64,000 bases of DNA from Kluyvera cryocrescens NBRC 102467 (GCF_001571285.1 NZ_BCTM01000006.1:62001-126000); one strand, 5' to 3'; positions 29,498 to 40,820 are shown, counted from the stretch's first letter. Notes: generated by a model not told the origin, from the sequence alone. Translations and numbers: made by a program.

Positions 29498-30409
29498 ATG
29501 CATTATGGATTTGACATTGGCGGCAGCAAAATCGCGCTGGGCGTATTTGATTCATTGCGCCAGCTTCAGTGGGAAAAACGGATCCCGACGCCGAAAGAGG
29601 GCTATGACCGCTTCCTGGAGGCCGTTATCGGACTGGTTGTTGAGGCGGATGAACGCTTTAATTGTCGGGGCACCGTCGGGATTGGTATTCCCGGTATGCC
29701 GGAAACCGAAGGTGGCCTGCTGTACGCCGCCAACGTGCCGGCGGCCAGCGGCAAACCGCTGCGCGCTGATTTGAGCCGTCTGCTGGAGCGCGATGTGCGT
29801 CTGGACAATGACGCTAACTGCTTTGCCATCTCAGAAGCCTGGGATGAAGAATTTACCCAGTATCCTCTGGTGATGGGACTGATTCTGGGGACCGGCGTCG
29901 GCGGCGGGATTGTGCAAAACGGCAAATCGATTACCGGTCACAGCTATATTACCGGCGAGTTCGGCCATATCCGTCTGCCGGTGGATGCCCTTGAGGTGGT
30001 CGGCCGTGATTTTCCGCTGACCCGCTGTGGCTGCGGCCAGCTTGGCTGTATTGAAAACTATTTATCCGGTCGTGGTTTTGCCTGGCTGTATAACCATTTT
30101 TACCAGCAGTCACTGACCTCACCGGAAATTGTTGCCCTGTGGGAGCAAGGAGACTCTAACGCCCGCGAGCACGTTGAGCGTTACCTGGATCTGCTGGCCG
30201 TGTGTCTTGGCAACATCCTGACCATCGTTGATCCGGATTTACTGGTTCTTGGCGGTGGGTTATCCAATTTTTCAGCGATCGCCGATGGACTTGCGCACCG
30301 CTTACCGCGCCATTTATTACCTGTAGCCCGCCCGCCGCGAATCGAACGCGCGCGCCACGGCGATGCAGGGGGAATGCGCGGCGCTGCGTTCCTTCATCTT
30401 ACAAACTAA
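29498..30409 (+). CDS. nagK: N-acetyl-D-glucosamine kinase (ROK family)
   Basis: A 303-residue kinase that phosphorylates GlcNAc recovered from murein turnover. ROK features: phosphate-1 motif [16 protein letters not shown], catalytic Asp in [16 protein letters not shown], and the zinc site [15 protein letters not shown] 29498 gives the E. coli length; the ATG just before it (29495) is also possible, both behind AGGA. It follows lolE and precedes cobB with short gaps. Confidence 0.94.
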   Translation: MHYGFDIGGSKIALGVFDSLRQLQWEKRIPTPKEGYDRFLEAVIGLVVEADERFNCRGTVGIGIPGMPETEGGLLYAANVPAASGKPLRADLSRLLERDVRLDNDANCFAISEAWDEEFTQYPLVMGLILGTGVGGGIVQNGKSITGHSYITGEFGHIRLPVDALEVVGRDFPLTRCGCGQLGCIENYLSGRGFAWLYNHFYQQSLTSPEIVALWEQGDSNAREHVERYLDLLAVCLGNILTIVDPDLLVLGGGLSNFSAIADGLAHRLPRHLLPVARPPRIERARHGDAGGMRGAAFLHLTN

Positions 30410-30421
30410 CGTGGAGTAGAT

Positions 30422-31243
30422 ATGCAGTCGCGCCGCTTACATCGATTGAGCCGTTTTCGTCGGAATAAACGTCAGCTGCGCCAGCGTCTGCGCCAGCGAA
30501 CCTTTTTCACGGACAGGGCTATGTCAGAGCAAATGGATAAACCAAGAGTGCTTGTGTTAACAGGCGCCGGGATTTCAGCGGAGTCAGGGATCCGCACCTT
30601 CCGCGCAGCGGATGGGTTATGGGAAGAGCATAAGGTTGAGGATGTGGCGACGCCGGAAGGCTATGCGCGCGATCCTGCGCTGGTGCAAAATTTCTATAAT
30701 GAACGTCGCCGTCAGCTACAGCAGCCGGAGATTGCGCCGAATGCGGCCCATCTGGCGCTGGCGCGTCTGGAAGAGGCACTGGGCGATCGCTTTATGCTGG
30801 TGACGCAGAATATCGACAATCTGCATGAACGTGCGGGCAATCGCGACGTGCTTCACATGCACGGCGAGCTGCTGAAGGTTCGCTGTACGCAGAGTGGCCA
30901 GGTCTTCGACTGGCCGGGTGACATGTCGGTGGATGAACGCTGCCATTGCTGTCAGTTCCCGGCGCCGCTGCGCCCGCATATCGTCTGGTTTGGTGAAATG
31001 CCGTTTGAGATGGATCACATCTATCTGGCGCTGTCGATGGCGGATATTTTCATTGCGATAGGCACCTCCGGCCACGTTTATCCGGCGGCAGGTTTTGTCC
31101 ATGAAGCGAAGCTACACGGCGCGCATACCGTGGAACTCAATCTCGAACCGAGCCAGGTGGGCAGCGAGTTTGAAGAAAAGCATTACGGTTTGGCAAGCGA
31201 AGTGGTGCCTGCATATGTTGAGAAGCTGCTCAAAGAGCTGTGA
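30422..31243 (+). CDS. cobB: NAD-dependent lysine deacylase (sirtuin) CobB
   Basis: A 273-residue class III sirtuin. The first 37 residues are an arginine-rich extension ([18 protein letters not shown]) as in the long E. coli isoform; an internal ATG before SEQMDKPRV could give a short form. Core motifs: [14 protein letters not shown] for [15 protein letters not shown], catalytic His in VLHMHGE, and zinc cysteines VRC and CHCC. It removes acetyl and succinyl groups from proteins such as acetyl-CoA synthetase. Confidence 0.95.
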   Translation: MQSRRLHRLSRFRRNKRQLRQRLRQRTFFTDRAMSEQMDKPRVLVLTGAGISAESGIRTFRAADGLWEEHKVEDVATPEGYARDPALVQNFYNERRRQLQQPEIAPNAAHLALARLEEALGDRFMLVTQNIDNLHERAGNRDVLHMHGELLKVRCTQSGQVFDWPGDMSVDERCHCCQFPAPLRPHIVWFGEMPFEMDHIYLALSMADIFIAIGTSGHVYPAAGFVHEAKLHGAHTVELNLEPSQVGSEFEEKHYGLASEVVPAYVEKLLKEL

Positions 31244-31261
31244 GTTAGCGCGTTAGCGTTT

Positions 31262-31292
31262 AAAAAGCGGGGCCTTTGCTCCGCTTTTTTTA
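31262..31292 (+). terminator. Intrinsic terminator of the lolCDE-nagK-cobB operon
   Basis: AAAAGCGG and CCGCTTTT arms are followed by a T run about 20 bp after the cobB stop. Confidence 0.85.
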
Positions 31293-31394
31293 TGCCAGTT
31301 AACTCGAGGCGAAGAAGAGCTCACGCTGGGCTTTCCAGCCGGTTGCGCTCCTTATTCATCTCTTGCCCTATAACCAGAACGGCGCAAGGAGCGC

Positions 31395-31946
31395 GCAGGG
31401 GGCGGACAATTGCCTCCGCCCCCTGCACCCCTGCACCCCTGCACCCCTGCACCCCCGCGCTCTGGCGGCAGAATCGCCGCTTCGCGGTTCCCTCAGCTTA
31501 TGCCTTGCGGCTTTCGGGTCGGGCGCGAGGCAACATCCCTGTAAAGCCGCGCCCTCAGCCCACATCCCTGTGGGCTGCCCCGGCCTCCAGGCAACGCCTC
31601 GGTGATTCAGACGCCACCTATGCCGCTTCCGTTTTTTAGCTAAAAATAAACGTCAGTGTCGCTGGAACCGATGAGTCCCCGCTTGAAATCGGTGAGCCGG
31701 AGATTGGAAGACAAGGTCAGGCCACCAGGGATGGCGGACTGAGGCGAACCGAGACAGGACAAAATTGCCGGGAGCAATGTTGAACAACGCTTGCGTTGGC
31801 CCGAAGGGCGAGTCCCAGGGATGGGACGAGTAGCGTCGAGTTTCGCCGTGCCGCAGGCTGGAGTTCGCAGGCGAACGCAGTGCGAAGCACCGATTTCGCT
31901 GCGGGGCCGCGGGGATTGCAAAGGGGAGCGCGGTGCTCCCCTTTGC
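31395..31946. repeat. Structured non-coding segment between cobB and potD
   Basis: The 800-bp cobB-potD gap (ycfZ-ymfA in E. coli) contains no convincing gene. It is GC-rich and packed with hairpins: a 12-bp stem GCAGGGGGCGGA at 31395-31426, a 7-bp stem GCCCACA at 31558-31575, and a 12-bp stem GCAAAGGGGAGC at 31918-31946. The motif CAGGGATG occurs twice on the minus strand (near 31531 and 31564) and twice on the plus strand (near 31720 and 31815). The paired ends and repeated motif look like a dispersed non-mobile repeat or a structured RNA; similar text seems familiar from Klebsiella and Enterobacter intergenic regions, which I could not check. Confidence 0.45.
31423..31454 (+). repeat. Four tandem copies of CTGCACCC
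   Basis: Four exact head-to-tail copies of the 8-mer lie beside the first hairpin of the structured segment. Copy number is likely to vary by slippage. Confidence 0.9.
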
Positions 31947-32047
31947 CCGTTCACTGATACTGAAGCTTCATGTTCTAGCAAACATAAAGTGAACGGAATT
32001 TATTGCCCAACTAACAGGTATAGAGCCAACGCCTCACATTTGAAGGC

Positions 32048-33094
32048 TTAACGCCCAGCTTTCAATTTCTGGTAATACTCTTCATACAGCGTGCTGGTGC
32101 TGCCAACATCATTCTGCCATTCGCCTTTTTTCACCGTTTCTGCATCCGGATAGAGCGATTTATCGTTGGCCACTTCCGGGCTTAGCAGTTTACGGGCGGC
32201 CAGGTTTGGCGTCGGATAGCCGACGGTTTCTGCCACCTGCTTGGCCACATCCGGACGCAGCAGGAAGTTAATCAGCTTCAGCGCACCTTCTTTGTTTTTG
32301 GCGTTAGACGGAATGGACAGGCTGTCCATCCAGAAGATACCGCCTTCTTTTGGCCAGATCACTTCCAGCGGCGTTCCAGCCTGACGGGCGACATAGGCCG
32401 ATCCGTTCCACACCATTCCGAGATTCACTTCACCTTCCATATACGGGTTGGCCGGGTTATCGGAGTTAAACGCCGCCACGTTTGGCATCAGCTTTTTCAG
32501 TTCGTTGTAGGCCGCTTCAATCTCTTTCGGATTGGTGGTGTTACCGGAGTAGCCAAGCTTGCGCAGGGCAATCTGGAACACTTCGCGCGCATCGTCGGTT
32601 AACAGCAGGCTGCTTTTGTACTCAGGTTTCCACAGGTCGGCCCAACTGGTGACGGTTTTCGGGTCAATCTCGTCGCTGTTCACGCCAATTGCCGTGGCGC
32701 CCCAGATATACGGGATCGAGTAATCATTGTTGGGATCGAACGGTTTATTGAGCATCTCGGGATCGAGGTTTTTAAAATTGCTCAACTGGGTTTTATCGAT
32801 CTTCTGAATCATGCCTTCTTTGCGCATCTTGTCGACAAAGTAGGTCGACGGCACGACCAAATCGTAGGCGCCGTCTTTGTAAGTTTTGAGCTTGGCGTAC
32901 ATGGTTTCGTTCGACTCGTAGGTCGAATAGATAACCTTAATACCGGTCTCTTTGGTGAACTGTTCCAGCAGTCCCGGCGGCACGTACTCCGTCCAGTTGT
33001 AGAAGTAGAGCGTTTTGCTATCGTCCGCGTGGGCTGCACCCATACCGAGTGCTAAAGCACCTGCCGCGAGCAGGTGGCGTGACCATTTCATCAT
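32048..33094 (-). CDS. potD: Spermidine/putrescine-binding periplasmic protein PotD
   Basis: A 348-residue solute-binding protein with a signal peptide ending GAAHA and an opening LYFYNWTEYVPPGLLEQF that matches the E. coli polyamine receptor. Acidic and aromatic residues of the spermidine pocket (such as the WTEY tryptophan and tyrosine) are present. It is the last gene of potABCD and overlaps potC by four bases. Confidence 0.95.
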   Translation of the reverse strand: MMKWSRHLLAAGALALGMGAAHADDSKTLYFYNWTEYVPPGLLEQFTKETGIKVIYSTYESNETMYAKLKTYKDGAYDLVVPSTYFVDKMRKEGMIQKIDKTQLSNFKNLDPEMLNKPFDPNNDYSIPYIWGATAIGVNSDEIDPKTVTSWADLWKPEYKSSLLLTDDAREVFQIALRKLGYSGNTTNPKEIEAAYNELKKLMPNVAAFNSDNPANPYMEGEVNLGMVWNGSAYVARQAGTPLEVIWPKEGGIFWMDSLSIPSNAKNKEGALKLINFLLRPDVAKQVAETVGYPTPNLAARKLLSPEVANDKSLYPDAETVKKGEWQNDVGSTSTLYEEYYQKLKAGR

Positions 33095-33900
33095 TTAACG
33101 TCCCCTGAGTTGTGCCTGACCTGCAGGCTTTTAGTTTTATCACGTGCAATAAGCTGACTGGCAATCACCATGACCAGTGACAGTACTAGCAAAATGGTGG
33201 CCAGCGCGTTCACTTCCGGCGAGACGCCGACTTTGACCATGGAGTAAATCTTGAGCGGTAGGATCTCATAGCTTGGCCCGGTCACAAAGGATGACACTAC
33301 GACATCATCCATCGACAGGGTAAAGCTCAATAACCAGCCTGCGGCAACGGCGGGCATTGCCAGCGGCAGAATAATTTTACGTAGGATTGTGACTTCGCTG
33401 GCGCCGAGATCTTTTGCCGCTTCCAGCATTCGAACGTCAAAACCCTTCAGCCGAGAGTAGACGGTAACCACCACAAACGGCAGGCAGAAGGTGATGTGTG
33501 AAAACAGCAGCGACCAGAAGCCAAGCTGAATGCCCAAGAGCATAAACAGCACCAGCAGGGAGATGGCCATGACGATGTCCGGTGACATCATCACCACAAA
33601 CAGCATGCCGCTGACGAACGGTTTGCCGCGAAAACGGTAGCGATAGAGCGCCACGGCGGTTAACGAACCAATCAGCGTCGCGGCGGTGGCGGAGAAAATC
33701 GCCATCGTCAGCGAGTGCTGGGCGGCCTGCAGCAGGCTGTCGTTATTCATCAGCAGGCTGTACCACTTGGTGGTGAAGCCTTGCCAGTTGATCCCAAAGC
33801 GCGAACTGTTAAACGAGTTGACGATCAGGATGATAATCGGGATGTAGAGATAGGCGTAAATGGCGGACATAAAACCGCCGCGCAGCAGTTTACCGATCAT
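33091..33900 (-). CDS. potC: Spermidine/putrescine ABC transporter permease PotC
   Basis: A 269-residue inner-membrane permease with six predicted helices and the EAA loop that docks on PotA ([22 protein letters not shown]). It is a few residues longer at the C terminus than E. coli PotC (264). ATGA overlaps join it to potB and potD, indicating tight coupling. Confidence 0.94.
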   Translation of the reverse strand: MIGKLLRGGFMSAIYAYLYIPIIILIVNSFNSSRFGINWQGFTTKWYSLLMNNDSLLQAAQHSLTMAIFSATAATLIGSLTAVALYRYRFRGKPFVSGMLFVVMMSPDIVMAISLLVLFMLLGIQLGFWSLLFSHITFCLPFVVVTVYSRLKGFDVRMLEAAKDLGASEVTILRKIILPLAMPAVAAGWLLSFTLSMDDVVVSSFVTGPSYEILPLKIYSMVKVGVSPEVNALATILLVLSLVMVIASQLIARDKTKSLQVRHNSGDVK

Positions 33901-34754
33901 TCCAGCTCCACCTTCTTATTGAGCAAGCGCGAGGCGCGCCAGTACACCAGCATCAGCAGGCCCATCACCACCGTCAGCGTAATGCTGGTGGCTGCGCCAA
34001 ACGGCCAGTCGCGGATATTGAGGAACTGACTCTTAATCACGTTGCCGATAAGTAAATTTTTGGCGCCACCCATGAGATCTGACACGTAGAACAGCCCCAT
34101 CGCCGGCAGCATCACCAGCAGGCAACCGGCGATAATCCCCGGCATGGTCAGCGGAATAATGATGCGAATAAAGGTCTGAAACTTGTTCGCCCCCAGATCC
34201 TTGGCCGCTTCCAGCAGCGGTTTATCGAGTTTTTCTATGCTCGAGTACAGCGGCATGACCATAAACGGCAGCAGGATATACACCAGCCCGATAATCACCG
34301 CCGCCGGGGTGAACATGATGCGGATGGGGGTCTCAATCACGCCTAGCCACAGCAGGAATTCGTTGAGATAGCCTTTGGTGCTGAGGAAAATTTTGAGCCC
34401 GTAGATGCGAATAAGCGAGTTGGTCCAGAACGGAACAATCAGTAAAAACAGCAGCAGCGGGCGCACCTTTTGCGGCAGGCGCGCGAGAAACCAGGCAAAC
34501 GGATAACCCAGAATCAGACACGCCAGCGTGGCGATTATCGCCATATTCAACGAGTGCAGCAGCACCTCGGCGTACAGCGGATCGAGCAGCCGGGCGTAGT
34601 TGTCCAGAGTGAAGACCATCTGGACGAAATTGGCATCATCGCGCGTCAGGAAGCTGGTGGCGATGATCATCAGGTTGGGCAGGAACACAAACAGCACAAG
34701 CCAACCGACGATGGTGGCAATCACCACATTCTGGAACTTACTTGTGCTCTTCAT
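33897..34754 (-). CDS. potB: Spermidine/putrescine ABC transporter permease PotB
   Basis: A permease of 285 residues when started at 34754 ([11 protein letters not shown]), the start I prefer; the frame opens a little earlier. It has six helices and the EAA loop ([19 protein letters not shown]). The start lies inside potA, a 17-base overlap. Confidence 0.93.
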   Translation of the reverse strand: MKSTSKFQNVVIATIVGWLVLFVFLPNLMIIATSFLTRDDANFVQMVFTLDNYARLLDPLYAEVLLHSLNMAIIATLACLILGYPFAWFLARLPQKVRPLLLFLLIVPFWTNSLIRIYGLKIFLSTKGYLNEFLLWLGVIETPIRIMFTPAAVIIGLVYILLPFMVMPLYSSIEKLDKPLLEAAKDLGANKFQTFIRIIIPLTMPGIIAGCLLVMLPAMGLFYVSDLMGGAKNLLIGNVIKSQFLNIRDWPFGAATSITLTVVMGLLMLVYWRASRLLNKKVELE

Positions 34755-35874
34755 CAGCCAGTACAACCTCCCAGCTCTCTACCCAATTAATCGCCATCTT
34801 CTGGTCCAGCGAGTGGTCAAAGTCAGGATCGTCTTCGTTGAAGAATTCGCTGACGATAACCATTTTGCCGTTTTCCAGTTCAACCACCGATTCCAGCGTC
34901 ATGCCTTTGTAGTTGCGCTCGCGAACGTAGCCAATCAACCCTTCGACCTCGATACCGTCGTGGATCTCATCGACGCGCAGATCTTCCGGGCGCAGCAGAA
35001 CGTTTAGCTTCTGCCCTGGCGTCACCGGGAAGTTAACGTCGATATTGCATTCCCGGCCTTCTACGTGGGCGCGAACGCGGCGTTCGTCCAGGCGTTCAAT
35101 CACCGTGGCGTTAAAGATATTGATCTCGCCAATGAAGCTGGCGACAAACAGGTTTTTCGGCTCTTCGTAGATTTCACGCGGCGTCCCGTCCTGTTCGATT
35201 TTGCCGTCGCGCATCACCACGATACGGTCGGACATGGTCAGCGCTTCTTCCTGATCGTGGGTGACGAAGACGAAGGTAATCCCCAGCTTACGCTGCAACG
35301 CTTTCAGTTCGTTTTGCATCTGCTTGCGCAGCTTATAGTCGAGCGCGGAGAGGGATTCGTCTAATAGCAGCAGGCTGGGTTTATTGACTACCGCACGGGC
35401 AATGGCAACGCGCTGCTGTTGACCACCGGAAAGCTGGTTGGGTTTACGCTGGGCGAATTCTTCTAATTGCACCATGCGCAGGGCGTCGTTCACGCGCGGA
35501 GTAATTTCTGCGGCCGGGGTTTTTTGCATGCGCAGACCGAAGGCGACGTTGTCAAACACGGTCATATGGGGGAAAAGCGCGTAGCTCTGAAACACGGTAT
35601 TGACGTGGCGGTCCTCGGCGGGAACCTGGGTGATATCCTGGTTTTCCAGATGGATTTGCCCAGCGTCAACGCTTTCTAGCCCGGCAATAAGGCGCAGGAC
35701 GGTGGTTTTACCGCAGCCGGAGGGGCCAAGCAGCGTGAGAAATTCACCGTTATTAATCGTCAAATCAAGATCGGAGATGACCGTCTTACCATCGAAGTCC
35801 TTGCGAATCCCCACCAGTTCAACCAGCGGCGATAGCGAACGCGATTTTGTATTCAATTTATTGCTCTGTCCCAT
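34738..35874 (-). CDS. potA: Spermidine/putrescine ABC transporter ATPase PotA
   Basis: A 378-residue ABC ATPase for polyamine import. Walker [12 protein letters not shown]-loop [13 protein letters not shown], signature LSGGQQQR, Walker [13 protein letters not shown] (DE then S, as in E. coli PotA), switch VTHDQEEA, then a C-terminal TOBE regulatory domain. Start MGQSNKLN at 35874 reproduces the E. coli length; eight extra residues upstream are not supported. First gene of potABCD, divergent from pepT. Confidence 0.95.
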   Translation of the reverse strand: MGQSNKLNTKSRSLSPLVELVGIRKDFDGKTVISDLDLTINNGEFLTLLGPSGCGKTTVLRLIAGLESVDAGQIHLENQDITQVPAEDRHVNTVFQSYALFPHMTVFDNVAFGLRMQKTPAAEITPRVNDALRMVQLEEFAQRKPNQLSGGQQQRVAIARAVVNKPSLLLLDESLSALDYKLRKQMQNELKALQRKLGITFVFVTHDQEEALTMSDRIVVMRDGKIEQDGTPREIYEEPKNLFVASFIGEINIFNATVIERLDERRVRAHVEGRECNIDVNFPVTPGQKLNVLLRPEDLRVDEIHDGIEVEGLIGYVRERNYKGMTLESVVELENGKMVIVSEFFNEDDPDFDHSLDQKMAINWVESWEVVLADEEHK

Positions 35875-36145
35875 GTAAACGCGCCCAATGAAGCTCATCG
35901 ACGCGGGGTTTGTGGTTATCCACCTTTAGACGTTTAGAGGTCTGAAATGTATTAATAAGGGCTGGCATTCTACGGCAAACCATAGCCATTCGCCAATCCT
36001 TGTCTAAGCTACGTGTATGTATATCGGGCTATTAGATACCGTTTGGCGAAAAAAAGTCACCTTTGCCGGGTTAAAAGTGACCTGACGCAATATTTGTCTT
36101 TTGTTGCTTATTGATAATGTTGTCACAAAAAGAGAGGGTGGCTAC

Positions 36146-37375
36146 ATGGATAAATTGCTTGAACGTTTTTTGCAGTACGTTTCTCTGGACACGCAATCGA
36201 AACCTGGCGTGCGTCAGGTACCGAGTACAGAAGGGCAGTGGAAGCTGTTGCACCTGCTGAAAGAGCAATTGGAAACGATGGGGCTCATCAACGTTACCCT
36301 GAGTGAGAAGGGGACGGTGATGGCCACGCTGCCAGCCAATGTGAACGGCGATGTCCCGGCGATTGGTTTTATTTCCCATGTTGATACCGCACCGGATTTC
36401 AGCGGTAAAAACGTCAACCCACAAATTGTTGAAAACTACCGTGGCGGTGATATTGCGCTGGGCATCGGTGATGAAGTGCTGTCGCCGGTCATGTTCCCGG
36501 TACTGCATCAGTTGCTCGGCCAGACGCTTATCACGACCGATGGCAAAACGCTGCTCGGCGCCGATGACAAAGCCGGTATCGCCGAGATTATGACCGCGCT
36601 GGCGGTACTGAAGGAAAAAAACATTCCGCACGGCGATATCCGCGTGGCCTTCACGCCGGATGAAGAAGTCGGCAAGGGCGCGAAGCATTTTGATGTCGCC
36701 GCGTTTAACGCCCAGTGGGCTTATACCGTCGATGGTGGCGGCGTCGGTGAGCTGGAGTTTGAGAACTTCAACGCCGCCTCTGTGACCATCAAGATCGTGG
36801 GTAACAACGTACATCCAGGCACGGCGAAAGGGGTGATGGTGAATGCCCTGTCGCTGGCGGCGCGCATTCATGCCGAAGTTCCCGCCGACGAGAGCCCGGA
36901 AAAAACCGAAGGCTATGAAGGTTTCTATCATCTGACCAGCATCAAAGGGTCGGTGGATCGCGCAGAGATGCACTACATCGTGCGTGATTTCGACCGTAAG
37001 CAGTTTGAAGCCCGCAAGCGCAAGATGATGGAGATCGCCAAGAAAGTCGGAAAAGGACTGCATCCGGATTGCTATATTGAGCTGATTATTGAAGACAGCT
37101 ACTACAATATGCGCGAAAAGGTGGCCGATCATCCTTATATTCTGGATATCGCCCAGCAGGCAATGCGCGATTGCGGTATCGAGCCCGACATGAAGCCGAT
37201 TCGCGGCGGCACCGACGGCGCGCAGCTTTCATTTATGGGGCTCCCGTGCCCGAACATTTTCACCGGCGGCTATAACTACCACGGCAAGCACGAGTTTGTA
37301 ACCCTGGAAGGGATGGAGAAAGCGGTGCAGGTGATTGTGCGTATTGCCGAATTGACCGCCAAACGCGGGGCGTGA
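36146..37375 (+). CDS. pepT: Peptidase T (tripeptide aminopeptidase)
   Basis: A 409-residue di-zinc M20 peptidase that removes the N-terminal residue of tripeptides. Metal and catalytic residues appear in [20 protein letters not shown] and [12 protein letters not shown], with the C-terminal histidine in [13 protein letters not shown] 36146 follows AGAGAGGG and gives the expected length. In Salmonella pepT is FNR-activated; I found no clear FNR site here. Confidence 0.95.
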   Translation: MDKLLERFLQYVSLDTQSKPGVRQVPSTEGQWKLLHLLKEQLETMGLINVTLSEKGTVMATLPANVNGDVPAIGFISHVDTAPDFSGKNVNPQIVENYRGGDIALGIGDEVLSPVMFPVLHQLLGQTLITTDGKTLLGADDKAGIAEIMTALAVLKEKNIPHGDIRVAFTPDEEVGKGAKHFDVAAFNAQWAYTVDGGGVGELEFENFNAASVTIKIVGNNVHPGTAKGVMVNALSLAARIHAEVPADESPEKTEGYEGFYHLTSIKGSVDRAEMHYIVRDFDRKQFEARKRKMMEIAKKVGKGLHPDCYIELIIEDSYYNMREKVADHPYILDIAQQAMRDCGIEPDMKPIRGGTDGAQLSFMGLPCPNIFTGGYNYHGKHEFVTLEGMEKAVQVIVRIAELTAKRGA

Positions 37376-37378
37376 AAA

Positions 37379-37402
37379 CATCCCCGGGGAAACCCGGGGA
37401 TG
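37379..37402. terminator. Terminator between convergent pepT and roxA
   Basis: CATCCCCGGG, GAAA loop, CCCGGGGATG: ten perfect pairs. On the minus strand TTTT follows, so it best serves roxA; for pepT it is weaker. Confidence 0.75.
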
Positions 37403-37409
37403 AATAAGC

Positions 37410-38531
37410 TTACTCAGCGAAGAACCAGTACCCGCTGTTGACCAGCGCGGCCAGCATGGCGAGGAAGGAGGGGTCGTCCAGCGCTTCACCGAAATGTTGG
37501 CTCTCCAGCATAATACTGCCCGCCATGGCATCCAGCGCATGACGATGCGGGGAGTCCACTTTTTCACCGTTAACGAAGAAATCGTCGCCAATGCGGATCA
37601 CCCGCAGGCCGCCCAGGCGTTGCAGCATATCGCCTTGCTGCAGGGCGTCATAGATCTCATCGGGCTGATACGGCGGCTCAGGCGGCGCAATATCCAGCTC
37701 ATGACGAGACTGGCTGATGAACTCCCCCAGCCACTGCTGGAAATGCTCAGGCTGATTGATCAGATCCAGCATCATGCCGCGCAGACGATCGACCTCTTGT
37801 GGCAGGAGATCCGCCGGGTGATCGCGTGACGGAACGTCCGGGTCGCTGTAGTGCACATTGCCCAGGTCGCGTTGTAAAACGTAGTCGGCAAAGCCGCTGA
37901 TTAATTCCCGGCTGTTTGGTGTACGGAAGCCGACGGAATAGTTGAGCGAGTTCTCCAGCGCATAGCCTTCGTGTGGGAATCCCGGTGGGATGTAAAGGAT
38001 ATCGCCGGGCTCCATCTCTTCGTCAATGATGGCTTCAAACGGCGCAACCTGCAGCAGATCCGGATGCGGACAGTGCTGCTTGAGCGCGGTTTTTTCACCC
38101 ACGCGCCAGCGGCGACGGCCGGTCCCCTGAATAATAAACACATCGTATTGGTCAAGATGCGGGCCTACGCCACCGCCCGGCACCGAGAAGGAGATCATCA
38201 GATCGTCAAGACGCCAGTCGGGTAGGCTGCGGAACGGGCGCATCAGCGCGCTGGAAGGCTCATGCCAGTGGTCAACGGCCTGAACCAGCAGTGACCAGTT
38301 GCTTTCACCCAGATGGTCATAGCTTTCAAATGGCCCATGTTTCACCTGCCATTCGCCGTCGAGGTGGCTGACCAGCCGACTATCGACTTCGTTTTCCATC
38401 GCCAGACCCGCCAGTTCATCCGGTGAAATCGGGTCAATAAAGTTGGCGAAGCCGCGTTTGAGCACGACCGGGCGTTTTTGCCAGTAGCGCGCCATAAAAT
38501 CGGGCCAGTTTAGCGTTAAGTGGTATTCCAT
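37410..38531 (-). CDS. roxA: 50S ribosomal protein uL16 arginine hydroxylase (JmjC dioxygenase)
   Basis: A 373-residue 2-oxoglutarate- and Fe(II)-dependent oxygenase, same length as E. coli RoxA (YcfD), which hydroxylates Arg81 of ribosomal protein L16. The JmjC core contains the iron ligands in GVGPHLDQYDVF (HxD) and a distal histidine in PPGFPHEGYAL. A C-terminal winged-helix region follows. It is upstream of phoPQ on the same strand order as in E. coli. Confidence 0.94.
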   Translation of the reverse strand: MEYHLTLNWPDFMARYWQKRPVVLKRGFANFIDPISPDELAGLAMENEVDSRLVSHLDGEWQVKHGPFESYDHLGESNWSLLVQAVDHWHEPSSALMRPFRSLPDWRLDDLMISFSVPGGGVGPHLDQYDVFIIQGTGRRRWRVGEKTALKQHCPHPDLLQVAPFEAIIDEEMEPGDILYIPPGFPHEGYALENSLNYSVGFRTPNSRELISGFADYVLQRDLGNVHYSDPDVPSRDHPADLLPQEVDRLRGMMLDLINQPEHFQQWLGEFISQSRHELDIAPPEPPYQPDEIYDALQQGDMLQRLGGLRVIRIGDDFFVNGEKVDSPHRHALDAMAGSIMLESQHFGEALDDPSFLAMLAALVNSGYWFFAE

Positions 38532-38607
38532 ATTGATATTTCCGCAGCAGATGTATGTCCGGATTATACATCGTATTCACAAAACTACCCTGCTACGGAA
38601 ACATTAT

Positions 38608-40071
38608 TTACCCTTCGTGACTCTCGAGATCCTGATGGCCAAAGATCACTTCCATTTTTGCCCCGCCGAGCAGGCTGTCGCGGGTGATGATTTGCCCGTC
38701 ATACTGTTCAACGATTTCCCGCGCAACGGCGAGCCCGACGCCTTGTCCTGGGCGAAGGGTGTCGGCGCGCTGGCCGCGGTCGAAGACGATATCGCGTTTA
38801 CTTTGCGGAATGCCCGGGCCGTCATCTTCGACAATAATATGCAGATAATCGTCGGTCAGGCGTGCGGAGACTTCGACAAACTCAAGGCAATATTTGCAGG
38901 CGTTATCCAGCAGGTTGCCCATCACTTCCATAAAGTCATTTTTCTCGCCGGCGAAGGTCATCTCCGGTGAAATATCCAGCGTGATATTGACGCCCTTACG
39001 CTGATAGACCTTATTCAGCGCCGAGATCAGGCTGTCCAACAGCGGTGCTACCGGATGCAGCTCGCGGCTCAACAAGGTGCTGTCGGTGCGCATGCTGGCG
39101 CGATGGAGATAGTAGCCAATCTGCTGTGAGATGCGGCTAATTTGCTCCAGCATCACCGGTTCAGCTTCGCTGACGGTCATCTTTTCGCTACGCAGGGAAC
39201 GTAGCGAACTTTGCAGCACCGCCAGCGGCGTTTTCAGGCTGTGGGTCAGGTCGGTGAGGGTGGTGCGGTATTTGTCGTATCGTTCGCGTTCGCTCTTTAA
39301 CAGCCGGTTTAAATTGCGCACCAGACTGGTCAACTCGCGGGTGGTATCGGGGTTGAGATGCTCGCGGTGATGTTCTTCCAGCTCGCGTATCTCCCGTGAT
39401 AATGCGGCAATTGGACGCAGGCTCCAGTGTGCGGCAATCCACAGTAGCGGGATAACCAGCAGCAGATTCGCGGCCAGAACGTAAGAGAACCAGCTCCAGA
39501 CCATATAAGAGCGCTTAAGCTCGATGGGGATGGTGTCGATCACCACGATCACCACCGCCGGCATCAGGCTGGTCGCCGGATAGCTATTAACCGCCACCGA
39601 GTGGGTCATCTCAGCATCATCGTCCTGCTGATGAATTTCGGTGAGCTCTTTTTGCATCTCATGATCGTTGCGCAGCAATGAGCTGGTGGAGCTGACGTCG
39701 GCCTCAATTTCATAAAAACCGTTACCCTTCAGCCACTCCGGTCGAATCCGATTCACCAGCCACGGAAGGTCTTTTTGTTGCCACAGCAGCTTACCCTGAT
39801 CGTCATAGATCAACGCCACCGTAGGGCTTTGCATATTGAGGTTATCGGGCAGATCAACGCTCATCACGTTGTTGTCCCATTTGGCCAGGGTATAGAACAA
39901 ATTGCTCTCGCCGCGCAGCAGGCGGAAGGTGGTTTTGTCGAAGCTCACGCTATAGCCGACCAGCGCGACCATACCATAGGACAACGACAGCACGATAACC
40001 ACCGCGGCCGTTGCCAACAGGAAACGCATGCGCAGCGACAGCGGCAGAATATGCCGGCGGATATTTTTCAT
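38608..40071 (-). CDS. phoQ: Sensor histidine kinase PhoQ
   Basis: A 487-residue membrane kinase/phosphatase sensing low Mg2+, acid pH and cationic peptides. Helix one (about 17-40), the periplasmic PAS-like domain with the acidic patch QQDDDAEM that faces the membrane, helix two, HAMP, the dimerisation helix with the phospho-accepting histidine in [13 protein letters not shown], and an ATPase domain with DNACKYC and DDGPGIPQ are all seen. It overlaps phoP by four bases. Confidence 0.96.
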   Translation of the reverse strand: MKNIRRHILPLSLRMRFLLATAAVVIVLSLSYGMVALVGYSVSFDKTTFRLLRGESNLFYTLAKWDNNVMSVDLPDNLNMQSPTVALIYDDQGKLLWQQKDLPWLVNRIRPEWLKGNGFYEIEADVSSTSSLLRNDHEMQKELTEIHQQDDDAEMTHSVAVNSYPATSLMPAVVIVVIDTIPIELKRSYMVWSWFSYVLAANLLLVIPLLWIAAHWSLRPIAALSREIRELEEHHREHLNPDTTRELTSLVRNLNRLLKSERERYDKYRTTLTDLTHSLKTPLAVLQSSLRSLRSEKMTVSEAEPVMLEQISRISQQIGYYLHRASMRTDSTLLSRELHPVAPLLDSLISALNKVYQRKGVNITLDISPEMTFAGEKNDFMEVMGNLLDNACKYCLEFVEVSARLTDDYLHIIVEDDGPGIPQSKRDIVFDRGQRADTLRPGQGVGLAVAREIVEQYDGQIITRDSLLGGAKMEVIFGHQDLESHEG

Positions 40072-40742
40072 TCGCGCAGTTCGAAGAGATAGCCCTGGCC
40101 GCGTACGGTAATAATCACATCATGCGGATACTGGCTCTGAATTTTTTTACGCAAACGGCCCATGAGCACGTCAATGGTGTGGCTCTCGCGCAATTCGGCA
40201 TCGGGATAGAGCTGAAGCATTAAGGCATCTTTGCTCACCACTTTGCCGTTGTTACGGATCAGCGTTTCCATAATGGTGTATTCGAAAGCGGTGAGCTTAA
40301 TCACCTCTTCATTAATAGAGAGTTCGCGGCGCGACAAATCGACCTGGAACGGCGGCAGGGAGATGACCTGCGAGGCGTGACCGCTGTTACGACGCATCAG
40401 CGCCTGCATGCGGGCGGAAACCTCTTCAATATGGAAGGGTTTGGTGACGTAGTCGTCGGCACCGGCGCTGAGCACTTCCACTTTGTCCTGCCAGCTTTCG
40501 CGGGCCGTCAGGACCAGAATCGGCAGGGAAATATCGTGGCTGCGCCAGCGGCGAATCAACGACAGGCCGTCTTCATCGGGCAGGCCTAAATCAACAATGG
40601 CGATATCGGGAATATGTTCACCCAGATAGTAATCGGCTTCCTTTGCATCTTCTGCGGCATCTACCTGGTGGCCCATTTCCTGCAGCTGCACTTTCAGGTG
40701 ATGACGTAACAGAGCGTTGTCCTCTACGACGAGTACGCGCAT
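40068..40742 (-). CDS. phoP: Response regulator PhoP
   Basis: A 224-residue OmpR-family regulator, one residue longer than in E. coli. The phospho-accepting aspartate is in [12 protein letters not shown], the lysine switch in VTKPFH, and the C-terminal winged helix ends with [11 protein letters not shown]. It controls Mg2+ transport and envelope remodelling together with PhoQ and activates its own promoter through the box at 40804. Confidence 0.97.
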   Translation of the reverse strand: MRVLVVEDNALLRHHLKVQLQEMGHQVDAAEDAKEADYYLGEHIPDIAIVDLGLPDEDGLSLIRRWRSHDISLPILVLTARESWQDKVEVLSAGADDYVTKPFHIEEVSARMQALMRRNSGHASQVISLPPFQVDLSRRELSINEEVIKLTAFEYTIMETLIRNNGKVVSKDALMLQLYPDAELRESHTIDVLMGRLRKKIQSQYPHDVIITVRGQGYLFELRE

Positions 40743-40803
40743 GCTGTTTCTCCATTAAAATAATGACATGAATATATTAACGCCGATTATGGCTTTGTGG
40801 AGA

Positions 40804-40820
40804 TAAACATTAACTAAATT
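40804..40820 (-). promoter_or_regulatory. PhoP box of the phoPQ promoter
   Basis: On the minus strand AATTTA, five bases, TGTTTA form the direct repeat bound by PhoP. A -10 CATAAT lies 12 bases further on. The layout is the same as in the E. coli autoregulated phoP promoter. Confidence 0.8.

Noticed and set aside
31292-31639. Open frame of 115 codons between cobB and potD
   Set aside because: It is dominated by Pro/Arg codons from the CTGCACCC repeat and GC-rich hairpins, lacks a start signal, and is open in several frames at once.
36071-37132. Long minus-strand open frame of 353 codons opposite pepT
   Set aside because: It mirrors the pepT coding sequence, has no start signal and resembles no family; a shadow of biased codon use.
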